Shown here piece by piece: positions 43,801 through 55,837 of a DNA stretch of 64,000 nt (position 1 is its first letter; each line of letters opens with the position of its first letter). A program made the translations under genes and the position numbers. Origin of the DNA: Glandiceps talaboti (lineage: Eukaryota > Hemichordata > Enteropneusta > Spengelidae); contig NC_135560.1 in NCBI RefSeq assembly GCF_964340395.1, positions 19,573,598 through 19,637,597 on the forward strand, in the 5' to 3' direction. The notes under the pieces were generated by a model. The model searched no databases. It was not told the origin of the DNA and was given only the letters and a program-made list of their open reading frames with translations.

Positions 43801-43871
43801 TATTATATCTTTGAGAAGAGTACTAACCCACTGATTCCGACGACAAGGGTTTTAATTGATTGTTGGGCCAT
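37888..43871 (-). CDS. NMRK1: Nicotinamide riboside kinase
   Basis: NMRK phosphorylates nicotinamide riboside to NMN in the NAD salvage pathway. Minus-strand exons are 43871-43828, 42662-42572, 42131-42080, 41958-41817, 41536-41465, 38691-38585 and 37985-37888. All phases agree and give 201 residues (human NMRK1 199). The P-loop GVSNGGKTT (from residue 15) spans the first intron. It is followed by SYHISQDAFFK (substrate-site Asp), LIIEGILIYNYR (Walker B-like), FEEAKRRR (lid) and RVYIPSDPPGMFDQYVWRMY, the NMRK-specific segment. The sixth exon begins immediately beside a LINE insertion that fills most of intron 5, yet the reading frame is intact. Its 5' end lies 1.2 kb from the end of RPL17 on the same strand. 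Confidence 0.93.
38216..38470. repeat. Degenerate (TCTG/TCTA)n pyrimidine-rich tract
   Basis: Imperfect TCTGTCTATC-type repeats in NMRK1 intron 6. Ser/Leu-rich ORFs here are artefacts. Confidence 0.7.
38700..40718 (+). mobile_element. 5'-truncated non-LTR retrotransposon (LINE) with intact reverse transcriptase
   Basis: An open frame ending at 40465 encodes a non-LTR reverse transcriptase. It has NYRPISILPVLSKIFE, motif A (VLLDLSKAFD), motif B (GVPQGSILGPLLF), the catalytic motif SFADDTTVY and a thumb with LGVML. The endonuclease domain is missing, so the copy is 5'-truncated. The first 10 or so residues of the open frame (ATG at 38663) are read from antisense NMRK1 exon 6 and are not LINE protein. 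The 3' UTR ends in a short hairpin and an (ATA)n-type microsatellite tail. The arrangement resembles Jockey/CR1-group elements; I cannot name the clade with certainty. No internal stop is present, which implies a fairly recent insertion. It is antisense to NMRK1 and lies in its intron 5. Confidence 0.9.
43784..43799. repeat. Perfect 16-bp palindrome in NMRK1 intron 1
   Basis: CGTCTTAATTAAGACG is fully self-complementary. About 60 bp before it AGCCTCAC and GTGAGGCT form a small hairpin (about 43,723-43,753). The meaning is unknown. Confidence 0.6.
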
Positions 43872-45029
43872 GTCCACCTGGCGTCCTTCTCGGGAGTGTT
43901 TTTCTTCTGCATATGTATGGATTATGTTGGGATATGGTTGTGTCGATGTTAAATTTAGAGCGCCCTCAAACATTCGAAGCGTCGAACTTTTGTTTCTGTT
44001 GAAATTTAAAAACCAGTGAAACGCAAAACACTCACTACTGTGATTTCAATTTTGAACATTTATGTTGCTATCTGGCTCGAGAGTTTTATCACAGCATAAC
44101 ATAATGATGTATAAGTATATTATAACCTGTACCCATATTTCAAATTTAACTATAGGGATTCAAACCAAACTTGACAACATTACCCATGTATTGTATATAT
44201 TTTCCTTGCAACTGTTCAACTTTGCTATTGTACTCGACTATACTTTCCTCATTCATTATTCCAGCAGTGCATGATTTACATTTTATCATATTCTCCAACA
44301 AACTAGAAAGCCTAAATCTCTGCCATGCAGTAGGTCCACTAGACTGTGTCAAGCAGTAGTTAGTGGCAGTAACTCTCAATCAACTATGTATGTATGTATA
44401 CCTTACTGTGTAGATGATCTGCACTACCTATGACTTTACAAATTAGTCTATTGGTCCACCAGATTGATGTTTTATCAATGAACTGACATGATTGTCGAAT
44501 TGGATTTTCGTGTAAAATTATTTGGGTATGAAAAAAGTTGTCTTGAAGAGCTATAGAAAAAATTGGCCCTGAACAGAAGAATGATTCTAATCTCTGTGGT
44601 TCAATTGATATCAGCTTGTCCAAACACTGGAGATTAATATATGGTCTACTAGACTGAAATGTTCATTATGGTCACTCCCTTAATTACTCACAATGTTAGT
44701 GAGTGGCAACAGAGTGCCCATAATGACAAAATCTTACTACAGTCTGATCAAGTTTTATTTATAAACTTATGCATTTTGTGTTCATTTCAACAGGCAGTGC
44801 AAAGGTCAGAGGGCATACAGTTGCCCTGCTACTACTATATGTATTATTTAGTTCTAAAGGGTTCATATTACTTTGTTTTATTTTGATACCATCAACAAGT
44901 TCACACACTGTCACGCATCTGTCAGTTTTACTCCATTACAAAATCAACACTCAATTCATATCCTGTGAAGACTGTTATTTATTTTCAATTTAAATGATAA
45001 CACAGTTCAACTGGATATTTTTTGTCTTT
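43872..45029. other. Intergenic DNA between NMRK1 and the end of RPL17
   Basis: AT-rich DNA with no recognisable gene. The NMRK1 promoter must lie near 43,872-44,100. On the minus strand AATAAA at 44983-44978 is about 47 nt past the RPL17 stop and is its likely polyadenylation signal. ORFs here are short and protein-unlike. Confidence 0.5.
44978..44983 (-). terminator. Candidate polyadenylation signal of RPL17
   Basis: AATAAA on the minus strand, 47 nt downstream of the RPL17 stop codon. This fits the very short 3' UTRs usual for ribosomal protein genes. Confidence 0.55.
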
Positions 45030-47773
45030 TTAGTCTCTCTGCATCATCTTTTGTCTGGCCATCTTCTTCTTTGATACCTTTTTCTTTTGTTTTTCTTCCT
45101 CTTCTGGTTTTGGAACGTATTGTTCTCTTTCTGAGAGGATGACTTCAATGTGGCATGGTGAACTCATGTAAGCTGTATAAAAAAAAGAAAGCATTTTTCA
45201 CAGATTTAGTCAGTGAATACAAAACAATATCATTTCATTTCCACATCTGGTGTGTATTTTCACAGTTGTTCATTGCTGTGATTGTTATACAATGTCATGT
45301 CAGACCATCTTCCAATCAGAAAGATATCTTTGGATAAATTAACCATGATTTGGATGTTTGACATTTATAATTTTATAAACATAGCATAGCAGGGAGTCTT
45401 CACATTCCAAATAATAATAGATCATAATTCAACCATTGTGTGACGGATCATAACATCACACTCTTTCCTAATTTACCATTCTAAAGTAAAGTAAAGTAAC
45501 TATATTTCACTTTCTAAGTGATTGTTGAAACCATGAATATATTTTCCATCGATATGCCATAACTTACGATTGATCCTTCCGTGGGCTCTGTATGTTCTAC
45601 GCCTCATCTTTGCAGCACGGTTTACTTGGATATGGTCAATGACAAGAGTATCTACATCAAGACCCTGAAAACAAACACAAAATAATTAGTATAGGAATAT
45701 CAGCTAAGATTCCATGAATATGATCACAAAATATTACAATCTAGTACATACTTTCTATCGATAAAATAATAACACATATTTTATGATGAAAACATTTTTA
45801 TTTTCTAATCTCTTTCTATGGTAAACTGACACTTGGGTAGTCTAAACAAAATATTTCACATATTTGTAGACTAACATCAAACTACAAAAACTTAAACATT
45901 CAATAAAATTATTCTCTGACTTTCATGAATCACAAATGAATTTCTGACTGTAAACTCTCTCCACTCTTCAATTTCATATTGAAAACTTGTCTTGAATTTT
46001 GATTTCAACCTGTACTCTCACCTTGAATTCAGCATTGCTTTCTGCATTTTTCAGAAGTTGTAACAAGAATTCTGCACTCTTCTTGGGCCATCTACCCTGT
46101 GTCCAATTCCAGGCTTTGACCTAGAAATGGAATATTCATATAAGTTTAGAAGTTTACAACATAACATACTTGTGACTGAACATATTGCATAAAAATATAC
46201 CTGTGTAACATCTTAACATAATTAATCCTGTTTTTCCCAACTTGTCCTTTTTTGTACAAATACCCCCTTCTTGCAACCCGCCCCCCGATTGACAGCAGAT
46301 TAAAACTATCCTAACACTATACTATGTTTGGTGACCACAATCCGAATAATTTCAAAGTAACTTCTTGTATTACACATGTCTCATTTCACAAACACAGTAT
46401 ATGACTTGTGTATTTTTAGTCATGTCATGATTACATACTGAGCTGAAACAAGTTATGTGCATGCAGCAGCTGCACTTGTGAAATGAGACAGTGGTGTATA
46501 ATTGAGATAGGAGGTCACATCAATTTGTTAACTCTCATTTCCTTACCTGTGCTTTACGGCCAACACCACCATTGAATCTTCTGAATGGAACAATTTGTTT
46601 CTTGTCAACAACGTCTTTCAGGTATCTTGTAGCTCTTCTAAGATGCATTTTTTTGATAGCCTGAGCTGTTTCTCGTGTGTTCTGTGCATGAAAATACAGT
46701 CATCTGAGTTAATTGATGGCAGTTTTTTGAGATATTCATGCCCATTCAGTCATGACAAATTCTATGAGTTACAAATTATAATGTATTTCTACAAAAATGT
46801 AGTGCATTTCGAATATATATGAAGATGCAACCAGCCTCCTTACACATGCTGTGTTTTTGCTTGTGATAAAGAACTGTGACTTAACACATCTAGCAATTCA
46901 TCTATGTAGTGTTATTGCTGAGAGTGTAGGGGGTAAGCATGTGAAAAATAAGTGTGAGAATATATAACAAGAAGTTGTACATCATGTCGACTGAAGATGT
47001 TGTTGCACAAGCTCTCTCCCAGCTCAAAAGTAAAGAAGATACATTGTATGTGAGAGTTTCTGCCAGTATGGACATAGTCATGTAACACAGACATAGGCTA
47101 CGAGTACGTTTGACATGACATGTCTCTCGGCTATGCTATCACTGTGTGTATAGAATCCTAACACTGTGTTTATGAGATCTACATGAACATTTCATCAATT
47201 ATTTGGGTACATGCAAAAACTGTAATTTGTGTCATGTGACAACTGTAAAACTGCTTACCTTGAAGTGAACACGGAGATTTGAACCCCTAGCTTTACATGC
47301 TGTGTGGAAAAAAAGAGAAAATTAGTTTTGATGTTGTTAGAATACAAATTGAAGATACTCTATTGTCAAATATGTATGTCAACATTAGTTTATACAAGTA
47401 GTTGTAGATTGTTTTATTTGGAATCATATGGTGATAAACATATTGCTGATCATATTACACACACACACACACACACACACATATGATGCATACACGCACA
47501 CAAGCACATACTAATTTTGATACACACAAGAGGCAGCTTTTTTCTCTGAAGAGTGATACACAAGAGCAGTGAGTTGTCTTGTACAATTTGAGCATCATGT
47601 TGATGAAATGAAATTATCAAAGTTTGCAAAACCACAACTTTTGGTGACAATCTCATTACATGTATTAGATTCTATAATTAAATATTCCTCAAATGAATCA
47701 AACAGATTAACAATAAGGGTATAGTATACTCACATTTTGTGGGGTTTTCGGGATCTTGTGAATAGCGCGTCAT
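45030..47773 (-). CDS. RPL17: 60S ribosomal protein L17 (uL22)
   Basis: uL22 lines the nascent-peptide exit tunnel of the large ribosomal subunit. Minus-strand coding exons are 47773-47734, 47299-47259, 46681-46547, 46120-46022, 45664-45568 and 45172-45030. They encode 184 residues, the same length as the human protein. Landmarks are [73 protein letters not shown] and [20 protein letters not shown], with a lysine-rich tail. The coding exon starts at an acceptor at 47790, 16 nt before the ATG. A short upstream exon with a 5' TOP start is inferred at about 48799-48777. I looked for box C/D snoRNAs in the introns (the human gene hosts SNORD58) and found no convincing pair of C and D boxes. The gene is divergent from the RAI14/UACA-like gene. 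Confidence 0.95.
47456..47481. repeat. (CA)n microsatellite
   Basis: CA repeat of about 26 bp in an RPL17 intron. Confidence 0.9.
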
Positions 47774-48776
47774 CTTGAGTGATGTCACCCTGTTGGAAAC
47801 AAAGATCAGAGTTTATCAAAACAATTCATATTTACTACTTCAGTTCTAAGACTTCATGGGTCGAATGGTTACATACTCTTCTCACCATGGAAAGGTTAAA
47901 GATTTCATGAATGTGGTTGTTTTGTCTACAGCTGTTCACAACATTTATAAGTGTGTTTCTGCACACATATCAGTGATTTATATAATGGTTTCTACTTTCT
48001 TTCTAGCACAGAGGGTGGGAGTGTCTGGTTTACATCTTTGCTAATATCTCAAATATATTTCACTTGCACTGTAGTAAATTTTCTTTGATCAAACACGTCC
48101 TTCCTACCTCCATGGGTTGAGGGTTCAAACGCACACGAGTTGAGGAATAAATGTTGTGCTTATGACAGTGTGTACAATGTCGGGTGTCGTCTGTTAATTA
48201 ATGAATTTTTGTGCAATGTTTTATGTTGTCTATTTTACAATACCGGTAATGTAAATGGTCATTGATGTATTTCTCTCTCACAATTTGTTGGGCCAATCTT
48301 AATTTACTGACTGCAAATACATTAGTTGCATGTTCGGATGGATCGCGTTTCTTTGGAGACTTTGGTTACTTCTGAAGCCCAACAACATTCGTGTGGTCTA
48401 TTTTCAGCCATACATGAGGGAGCATTGTTATTACTTTCCTTGATAGCGACAATGGTGACATTTAATTCTATATTAAACCTACATACTGCTTTCCATAAAA
48501 CTATATGGTATGACTTCACAGAAGAATTTAAACGTCTACAGTAGTACAAGTGGATTGACCACAAAAACATGGCCGACATATGAACACCATGGGCTAACCT
48601 CCAATAACAAATGCGATTTATATACTTGAAATCACCAAATTGATAATTTTATTGAGGTACAACGAAACAACCAAATCTCTTCTTTCATACTTTTTACATA
48701 TTTTTCCGGTTTAATGTAATAACGAGCTGGATGGCTCCGATTTTGAGACGATGGTCGTGATCGGCCATAGGCTTAC

Positions 48777-48799
48777 CTATATCAACCCAGTGAAAGAGG
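48777..48799 (-). promoter_or_regulatory. RPL17: Inferred RPL17 5' UTR exon with 5' TOP start
   Basis: On the minus strand CCTCTTTCAC at 48799-48790 looks like a terminal oligopyrimidine (TOP) start. It is followed after about 22 nt by a strong donor (ATAG/gtaagcc, intron from 48776). Joining it to the acceptor at 47790 gives a 5' UTR of about 39 nt. A tiny TOP-led leader exon is typical of ribosomal protein genes. It is inferred from signals only. Confidence 0.5.
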
Positions 48800-48964
48800 T
48801 TTATCAAAACGAGGCTTAGTGTGTCCTCAGCTAACACAAAATTGTCAACCATACCCTCTAACTCTCCGTTCTAAGTTGGCAGTTTGATTCGTACTCGTCA
48901 CCACTTTGTGAGCATTAGTCGTTTGAACTAACCGCGCCGTTTCTGTCGTCTATGCTGTGTTCCA
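48800..48964. promoter_or_regulatory. Probable bidirectional promoter / first exon, RPL17 and RAI14-UACA-like gene
   Basis: Immediately upstream of the inferred RPL17 TOP start, the plus strand carries CpG-containing sequence ending in a good donor (GTTCCAG/gtgaga, exon end 48965). That is the likely non-coding first exon of the ankyrin gene, whose start codon is at 56406. CpG density stays raised to about 49,600. Confidence 0.45.
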
Positions 48965-51177
48965 GGTGAGAATTTTGCGTAAATTAAGTTATCTGATCTT
49001 TCAAAAGACCACCTGTGATAGTACTTTAAACCTGCAGACAATGTTGTTGTTATAGGTGTACGAATTTAATTGTGTAGTAAGTTACCGTACGTTTACCGTA
49101 ACACAAACAGACGTACATTACGCTACTTGATATATACGATTCTAGTCAGTGTGTTTGTGGCGGTTTTGTCTTAGCTTAGCTTTGGTCTCACTGAAAGTGA
49201 TATTCCTTGCAGTGTCCTACGTGTTGATGTTAGATGTTATATAAAGGTAGTTTGTTTTGGGGTTCCTTGCTGCAGGACGACTTTAAATCGGAACAAAAGT
49301 TGTTTCGACGACACGGAGGGGGGAACACAGGAAGCTATTTTCATGTGGATATCAACACCGCCAACATTCATGGTTGGACGTGCATGATTGCCGATCAGTA
49401 GTAGTAATTCGAACATATCACGGTCAAGGTTGACGGAATCGAAACCTCGGAATAAGTTTTATGAAGCAAGTTTCGATAGATTTGATATGAGCGTTTGTTG
49501 TTATGGGCTGAATGGTTCACTGATGGTCAAACTGATAACGTGTGGAGTGGTATTAAAAACGGACGGGCGTGTCACTTTAGGTGTGTATACTAATTCACCA
49601 AAAGGTGGCCGTAACCCTGACACAGTAGGTTGGCATTTCACCTACGTGTACTAGGTAAACCACCAGAACTGCGGGTTTAGTACAGCACGTATATCATAGT
49701 ATTGCTTTCCTGTTGACAAACTAAATATTTTTTTAATTTCAATAGATTGTAATATTATCTAGTAAATCCGATACAGTGACTATGGTGTATTGAGTTTACA
49801 AATCAATTTCCACCTGTTGGTGTGGCTAGCCATTGTTATTGATCAGCAGGGGCTTTTCTATGCTCTAGTGCTAGGATATAGTACATAATTACCCTGAGCC
49901 CACTTTAGTACACCTGTGCCTATAAATGCTTGACCATTTATAATTTCTAGTTATTACTGTGGTCTTGGTGTATATGTAAAATAGTTTATTACTATACATG
50001 TAGGTGACTGTTTCCTGTGTGGTGTACTGTAACTGAACATCTTATCTGTGTAGGAATGTCAGAGTGATAGAAATCAATAGGTGTGTTGGACGGCTCTTGT
50101 TAGACATGAAATATGTGGTTTCATTTTGTTGTATCTTTAATGCTCTGTCATACCAATCTTACCCTGAGGGGGTGGTAGGTCACATAAAATGTACATAGTA
50201 TTCAAATACCAAATTAGAGAGAGAAAAATAATACATTTTTTATTCTGATATTTTGAAATAATGATTAATCTACTACTGCCATTCAGACCTATATGTGAAC
50301 TTTACAATCAATTCTACTCTGACTGTACTTTTCCAGTTCAGTTCAGTTCAGTTCAATTTGTCTTCATTCAAGTTGTCTGTTATACATGTTTGCCTATGGC
50401 TATAACACTTTGTGTCAGAGCCCAATACAAGATGGGGTAGTAAACTTAATCCAGGTCTTTCAGGGAACTCAGTGTCTACACAGGTCAAGGCTCTAGATCT
50501 TATTCAATAGACAACTCCAGTTATATAGCCTAGGCTAGAAACACTTGTTTTATACGCAATGTACTGGCATAGTGGTATTTAGAATTCCCAAGGTAGGTAC
50601 CAGCATAGACAGTGGAGAAGAAACATTTCTTTTCTACTGTCTATGGTACCAGCAATAACTCGGAAATGGGTACCGTTGTAACTGACATAAAATAATTATA
50701 TTAATTAAAATAAACTAAAAAATGCACAACCATGAAGTGGAATGTCCTTGCTTATCTATTTGGTCTACAACAGTTTACATTCCCAGATATTGATTTGTTT
50801 ATCAATTTTTTCTATTAAACATAATTACATATTTCAGACTTGGTTCATCTATATTTGTTATCCTCTCAGACTCTACCAATAAATGGACAAGAGTAGACGG
50901 TCTATAAATTAATTACCTCACCCATTTAACCTAACCCCACATCTATGGACATGAGATCATCTACGTTTGTATAAATATTTATTACCCCACCTACACCCAT
51001 ATGGAGGAGAGGGGATTGTCTATAACTATTTATTATCCCATCCATCCACCCAACCCAACCCATATAGGCAGGAGGGGATATAAATAGTTCTTAACCCCTA
51101 CCCCAATGTGTGGACAGGAAGGGATATTGATTTGTGACTTCTACATTGTAAACAAACATCAGTGTTTTTGTTAACCA

Positions 51178-51320
51178 CAAGCCTAGAATCCAGTACATCA
51201 TAACGATACTGTATAGGAACTAGACTAAGAATCAGTTGTGTAGGGATTTTTGCTCTCGCTGTGTTGTAGGGAAATAGTGAGATCAAAAATTCCCACATGA
51301 CTTGATTCTAGGCTACTGTA
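51178..51320. mobile_element. Small foldback element
   Basis: Outer arms AGCCTAGAATC and GATTCTAGGCT and inner arms GGGATTTTTG and CAAAAATTCCC are nested inverted repeats over about 140 bp. The pattern fits a MITE-like hairpin. Confidence 0.55.
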
Positions 51321-54300
51321 TGTATTTACAGGTGTTTTACTGTTCCCCACCTGAATGCTAGTGTTACTGGGGTTTCCAAGCCTTAGCCAAGATAGTTGTA
51401 CGCACATAAGTTAACGTTAGGCTAGTGGTATCCACACACCTGATCTCAAGATCCGATTTGATACCAGTTTCCCATGTGTAGCATCTAGATCTACACATTT
51501 GGGATGTGGATAGCTAGAGCCAAGAGATCTTACTCAGTGTTACGAAAGGGTATTTTATTTACCTGGACTGAACAGACTAGATTGAGGTTAATATCAGTAA
51601 GCTACATTTGTCATCAATCTCAGGTTAAGAGGAAAACCTTGCCGCCATGGAGTATTAAGTATGTTGGTCTGGGGTCATTTTACTACATGTTTGATATCAG
51701 TCAACACTTCATTGTATATTGGTGTACAGTAATCAATATTGTTTGTCTACATCAAATGTGTCAGTTCATTTACTATGAAGTGTGTTCATTCATTTGGTCT
51801 TTTTATAATATATAGCCTGGAAACATGAAAATAAATGACAGTCTATTTCCCCTGATAAATGTGACTAAGGTTTATGAGATCATTTTGTAATGGCCACTGC
51901 TCTGTATGTTGCCTTAGGTGTGAAGAAAAAGTCGTAAACCACTTTGGCGTCTTTACAGGTCTATCTTGAAGTTTATGCTGTCTAATCATTGAGTGCTCTA
52001 GATGTTGCCTCAGGTATCAGTATGTTGTCAACCACTTTTGCTATTCCACAGGTCTACCATAAGTTTTATGCTGTAAAATGTTGTGATTGTGATGAGTTCC
52101 TGCATGTAGCACAGAATTCTCAGATTACAACTTACAAAAGTTACAGCTGACAAGATTGTGCTTTCCTGTTTTGTCATATAACTGTATGCAAACTTGAGAT
52201 AGTGCATGTAGTCTATGGTAAAATGAACTTCTCCAGAAATGAAAATTTTTGTATGACCCACTAAAGTATGTAGTATCATATGTGATGATACAAAATGATA
52301 CTTTACCATCATAGTGTAGAAATCTGGTACTATGCTACATTTAAATGCCTTAGATTGAGTTTCAAGATTCTTGGTGATCTAACTACCATTACACTCACCC
52401 CAATAATAGTTTTTAAATCCTTTTATATGCTATAATTTCATGAAGTATTAATTTTATATCAAATTCACAGTTGTTTGTACATTTTGTATTGGTGAAAAAC
52501 TGATCTGCTTTTTTAACAGAAAGAAAGTTTGTGTTTCATTTGAACCATAAATGTACAATCGTAGCTGTTCACACTGATGCCCAATTACAACATGGTTGAA
52601 AGATACAATGTAGTATAAAGCAACCATTTACAGGTACATTTACTGTGAGCTATTTCAGAAATGAGGTTCTCCCTGTGTCAATAGTCATGGATTGAAGCCG
52701 ATAACTCAAGAGGAGGGTCAGAGTATCATTGACCATCGTCCATTAATCAGTGCACTCTACAAAACAATAAATATCTAAATAGGTGTGTTAGAAAACAGCA
52801 GAAATACTGATACTGTAGGTATTACACACCTTGCATTCTTAAGGTTGTATGTACAATGTATAGTACTACCGGTAGTAGGTCATTCTGGTCACAAAGTCAG
52901 TTGTTGGAACAATGACTCTTTAAATAATAAAAGGCTTTACAGATGTGAAGGAATGCACTCAATGGATTTGTGTGGTAAATGCTTTAATAGGGATGTGTGA
53001 TGACATAGAATATTGATAACCCAACCCCCAACCCCCACTACCACCACCACCACCAAAAAAAGCACTGAATTATGGAAAATAAAAATAGAACCTTTCTTAA
53101 TCTTACCGACCAGGTTTTCAAGCCCATTTTCCCATGTTGATGATATCTTATCAGTGGAGCTATAAAGGATTATGTAGAATCACTCTTTTGTTTTTGATCA
53201 ACTTTTTCTCTAGCTCTGAAACAATTGTTTTTCACTCCTAAATGTTAATTTTAATCTTAACTGGGCCTTAAACCATTTTCAGACTATATTCTCAATAGCT
53301 TACAAATGAACTTTGCAAACCGAACCTAGTGATACATAAGTAAATCACTCATGTTGCCCCCAGCTGTGTTCTGATTAGATATAATAAACTGTCTGCCCTA
53401 AATGTGATATTTAATTAGTGTGTATTGATTTCGCCTTGAGTTGTTCACCTTGGAAGAGATTGTCATGGTTTCCACTACACTGTAAGGTATTTTATGTTGT
53501 GTACAGTTGCATGTACATTCCTTTCATTACATGCATTTGTGTCAGTAAATTGTAATGCTTCTCCTTTGCTTGTATATTAAACCACAGGAAAGTTATAATT
53601 ATCATTTAGTTTACTTGTATACATATAGATGACTATGATGGCCATATTTGGTGTAAAAATCCACCATTTGTAACCGTAACGTAGTTCAACAACAAAGAAG
53701 GCATTGGCACTTTATCTTTATATATATGTACCTGTAACTACAATGTAAGTTATCTGATGTGATCTTTCTATTAGTATCTCAATATTTGACCCTGAAATAT
53801 GCCTTTATGCATCAAAATTGAATGAAAAAAAATGTCATCCATTGATCATACAGAACTAAAATATTTGAGGGATTTGTGACTTTGTCTTTACGTGGGGTAG
53901 GAAGCCATTGAGACTTTTAAAGACCCCTTACTGTTCTGAGGTGGTTATCAATACACTCTTCTCTACAAAGATTTGTTTGGATTTGAAATTGCAGGACTTA
54001 TTCCCCAGAATGTATGTTTCATCCTGACCACAGAGGATTGTGGCCTGACTATAGTGTATATAAACCATTTGCTTGCTGGTAAACATCCATAATTCAGTGA
54101 TGAATTGTGTCAAGATTCACAGAGGACAAATGTCACATCACCCCAGGCATTGTCACCTCTTGTCACCACAGAGTTTGAACTGTTCAACTGCAGAGGTCAA
54201 ACTATTAGCATTTGACTAGCTTGACCATCATATACATATACGTGTAGATCCCAGTGTTCACTTCATAGTCTAGTACTCACCTGACCTATTTGAACATATA

Positions 54301-54473
54301 TGCACAGACTCCTGGTCTGATTATATTGGGTAAAATATCACTAGTGAATCTGACTGACAAATCTAATTACCAACGAGCTCAGGGTACATGTAGAGCTTCA
54401 GGGGGTCAAGTATTTCTGAAACAGTGACAGATACTATCAATTACTTACCTGCTGAGAAAGTGTATAGTGCCTC

Positions 54474-54765
54474 ACATATTATTCGCACCTTTCTAGATGA
54501 TAATGCACTGGATATAATAGTAAACAAACGTCTTTGATAGAAAACACACATTATTTATCATGTGCTACAATATTATTCACACCTTAGCAGATGATAACAC
54601 ACTGGATATAGTAAAGAAAGTCTTTGATAGAAAACACAAACATTACTTATCATGTGCTACAATATTATTCACACCTTTGCAGATGATGGTACACTGGATA
54701 TACTAGTAAACAAACAAAGCTTTTGATGTCCCAGAAAACATAAACATCACAGTGTTATGTACAAG
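54474..54765. repeat. Tandem repeat, unit about 95 bp, three copies and a partial fourth
   Basis: Each unit contains ATATTATTC(A/G)CACCTT, then AGATGATAA, CACTGGATAT, GTAAA, CTTTGATAGAAAACACA and ATCATGTGCTACA. A weaker fourth copy may continue to about 54,860. Confidence 0.8.
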
Positions 54766-54914
54766 AGAATAGAATAAGAATAAGATTACATTATAGATAA
54801 TTGATAGTTGCATTGGATATTTTTGTAAACAAAGTTGTTTTCTCTGCAAACACAAACACCCCTTTGCATTGAACTATGTTACATTGTGGGTGATACTTCC
54901 ATATATCATGTACA

Positions 54915-55020
54915 TATCATCGCAAACCATGACTGTTTTACGGTGCCATTCTTAACGAGCCGGTCCCTACTGGGACCGAAGTATAGCGAAAATAACAGCT
55001 CTGGTTTGCGAGAATGGTAC
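54915..55020. mobile_element. Foldback element with compound hairpin
   Basis: TCGCAAACCATGACTGTTTT pairs with GAAAATAACAGCTCTGGTTT (then GCGA), and an inner GGTCCC TACT GGGACC hairpin sits between them. The arms are imperfect and no ORF is present. Confidence 0.6.
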
Positions 55021-55111
55021 ATACTGTATTGCTTATTCAACAAATGGCATCTGTATCAATATCTAGAGCATGCTACATGTACATGTCACATTATAAGAGA
55101 ACACAGGGTTT

Positions 55112-55209
55112 GAGATAGACTAGTTCCTGACGGACTACGGTCCGTACTACATTATCTAGTGTGAAGATAACGTAGTACGGAGGAATATGGTCCGTCAGGA
55201 ACTAGACTA
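55112..55209. mobile_element. Hairpin element, same family as the 35.9-kb foldback
   Basis: GACTAGTTCCTGACGGACTA, followed by CGGTCCGTACTAC, is inverted at the right (GTAGTACGGAGGAATATGGT followed by CCGTCAGGAACTAGAC). Its ends (CTAGTTCCTGACG) and inner TTATCTTCA(C/T)A match the element at 35879-36080. Confidence 0.8.
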
Positions 55210-55721
55210 GGTTTGAGAAGGAACAGGATTTGATGCTGAATATAAACATTTAAGTTTTGGCATTGATATAGATCCTCCAAAAATATTGATCTATGATATA
55301 ACAACATTAACAGAGTTGTTTTGTGGGAGATAACGTTACCAAGTAAAGTATTGAATGGATATACAGTATAAACACAATGAAAGTAAGTAATTAGTTTGAC
55401 TTTGAAAAAGATTATGTTGCACAATTAAGTTTTCTAATAGGATGTGAAACCAGTAGTAGCTAGTCAATTATCACATTCAGGACAGGGAGTCTATCAACTA
55501 TGTAAGGAATGATGACACAGCCGGAACTCATGCAGTCTCCCACAGTCCAGTCCATTTTAGTATACAGTGTTCCTACAGTGTAGGTAATGATAGCGTCCCT
55601 ATAGGCAGCTGATCCTAGCTTCTGGGTTTAGGTATAAATGTCACAGTTCTTTTACTGTAAGGTACATCTTTGTTTGTAGCTGTCTGTCTGTGATGATTCT
55701 TCTTTCAGTTTACTCGGTTTT

Positions 55722-55796
55722 AGCCCCAAGACTTGTCTTGGTGTCGGAGAGCTTCTTGAGATGCTAACAGTGTACACCAAGACAAGTCTCTGGGCT
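55722..55796. mobile_element. Hairpin element related to the 47-bp satellite
   Basis: Arms AGCCCCAAGACTTGTCTTGG and CCAAGACAAGTCTCTGGGCT flank a loop of about 30 bp. The ends (AGCCC..AGACTTG) match the start of the 47-bp repeat at 61,052 and of the hairpin at 60,028. Confidence 0.65.
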
Positions 55797-55837
55797 ATTG
55801 GTGTGGATATCTTCTTGATTTGTACAAAATAGTTGTG

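Noticed and set aside
45173-47733. Possible box C/D snoRNAs in RPL17 introns, as in the human gene
   Set aside because: TGATGA-like words occur on the minus strand (for example near 47,197), but none has a properly placed D box and terminal stem.
48100-48150. B-box-like GGTTCAAAC suggesting a tRNA
   Set aside because: No matching A box or cloverleaf stems could be built upstream.
49388-49654. 88-codon plus-strand ORF in the CpG-rich start of the ankyrin gene intron
   Set aside because: It has no splice context and no recognisable motif. Raised GC makes chance ORFs likelier.
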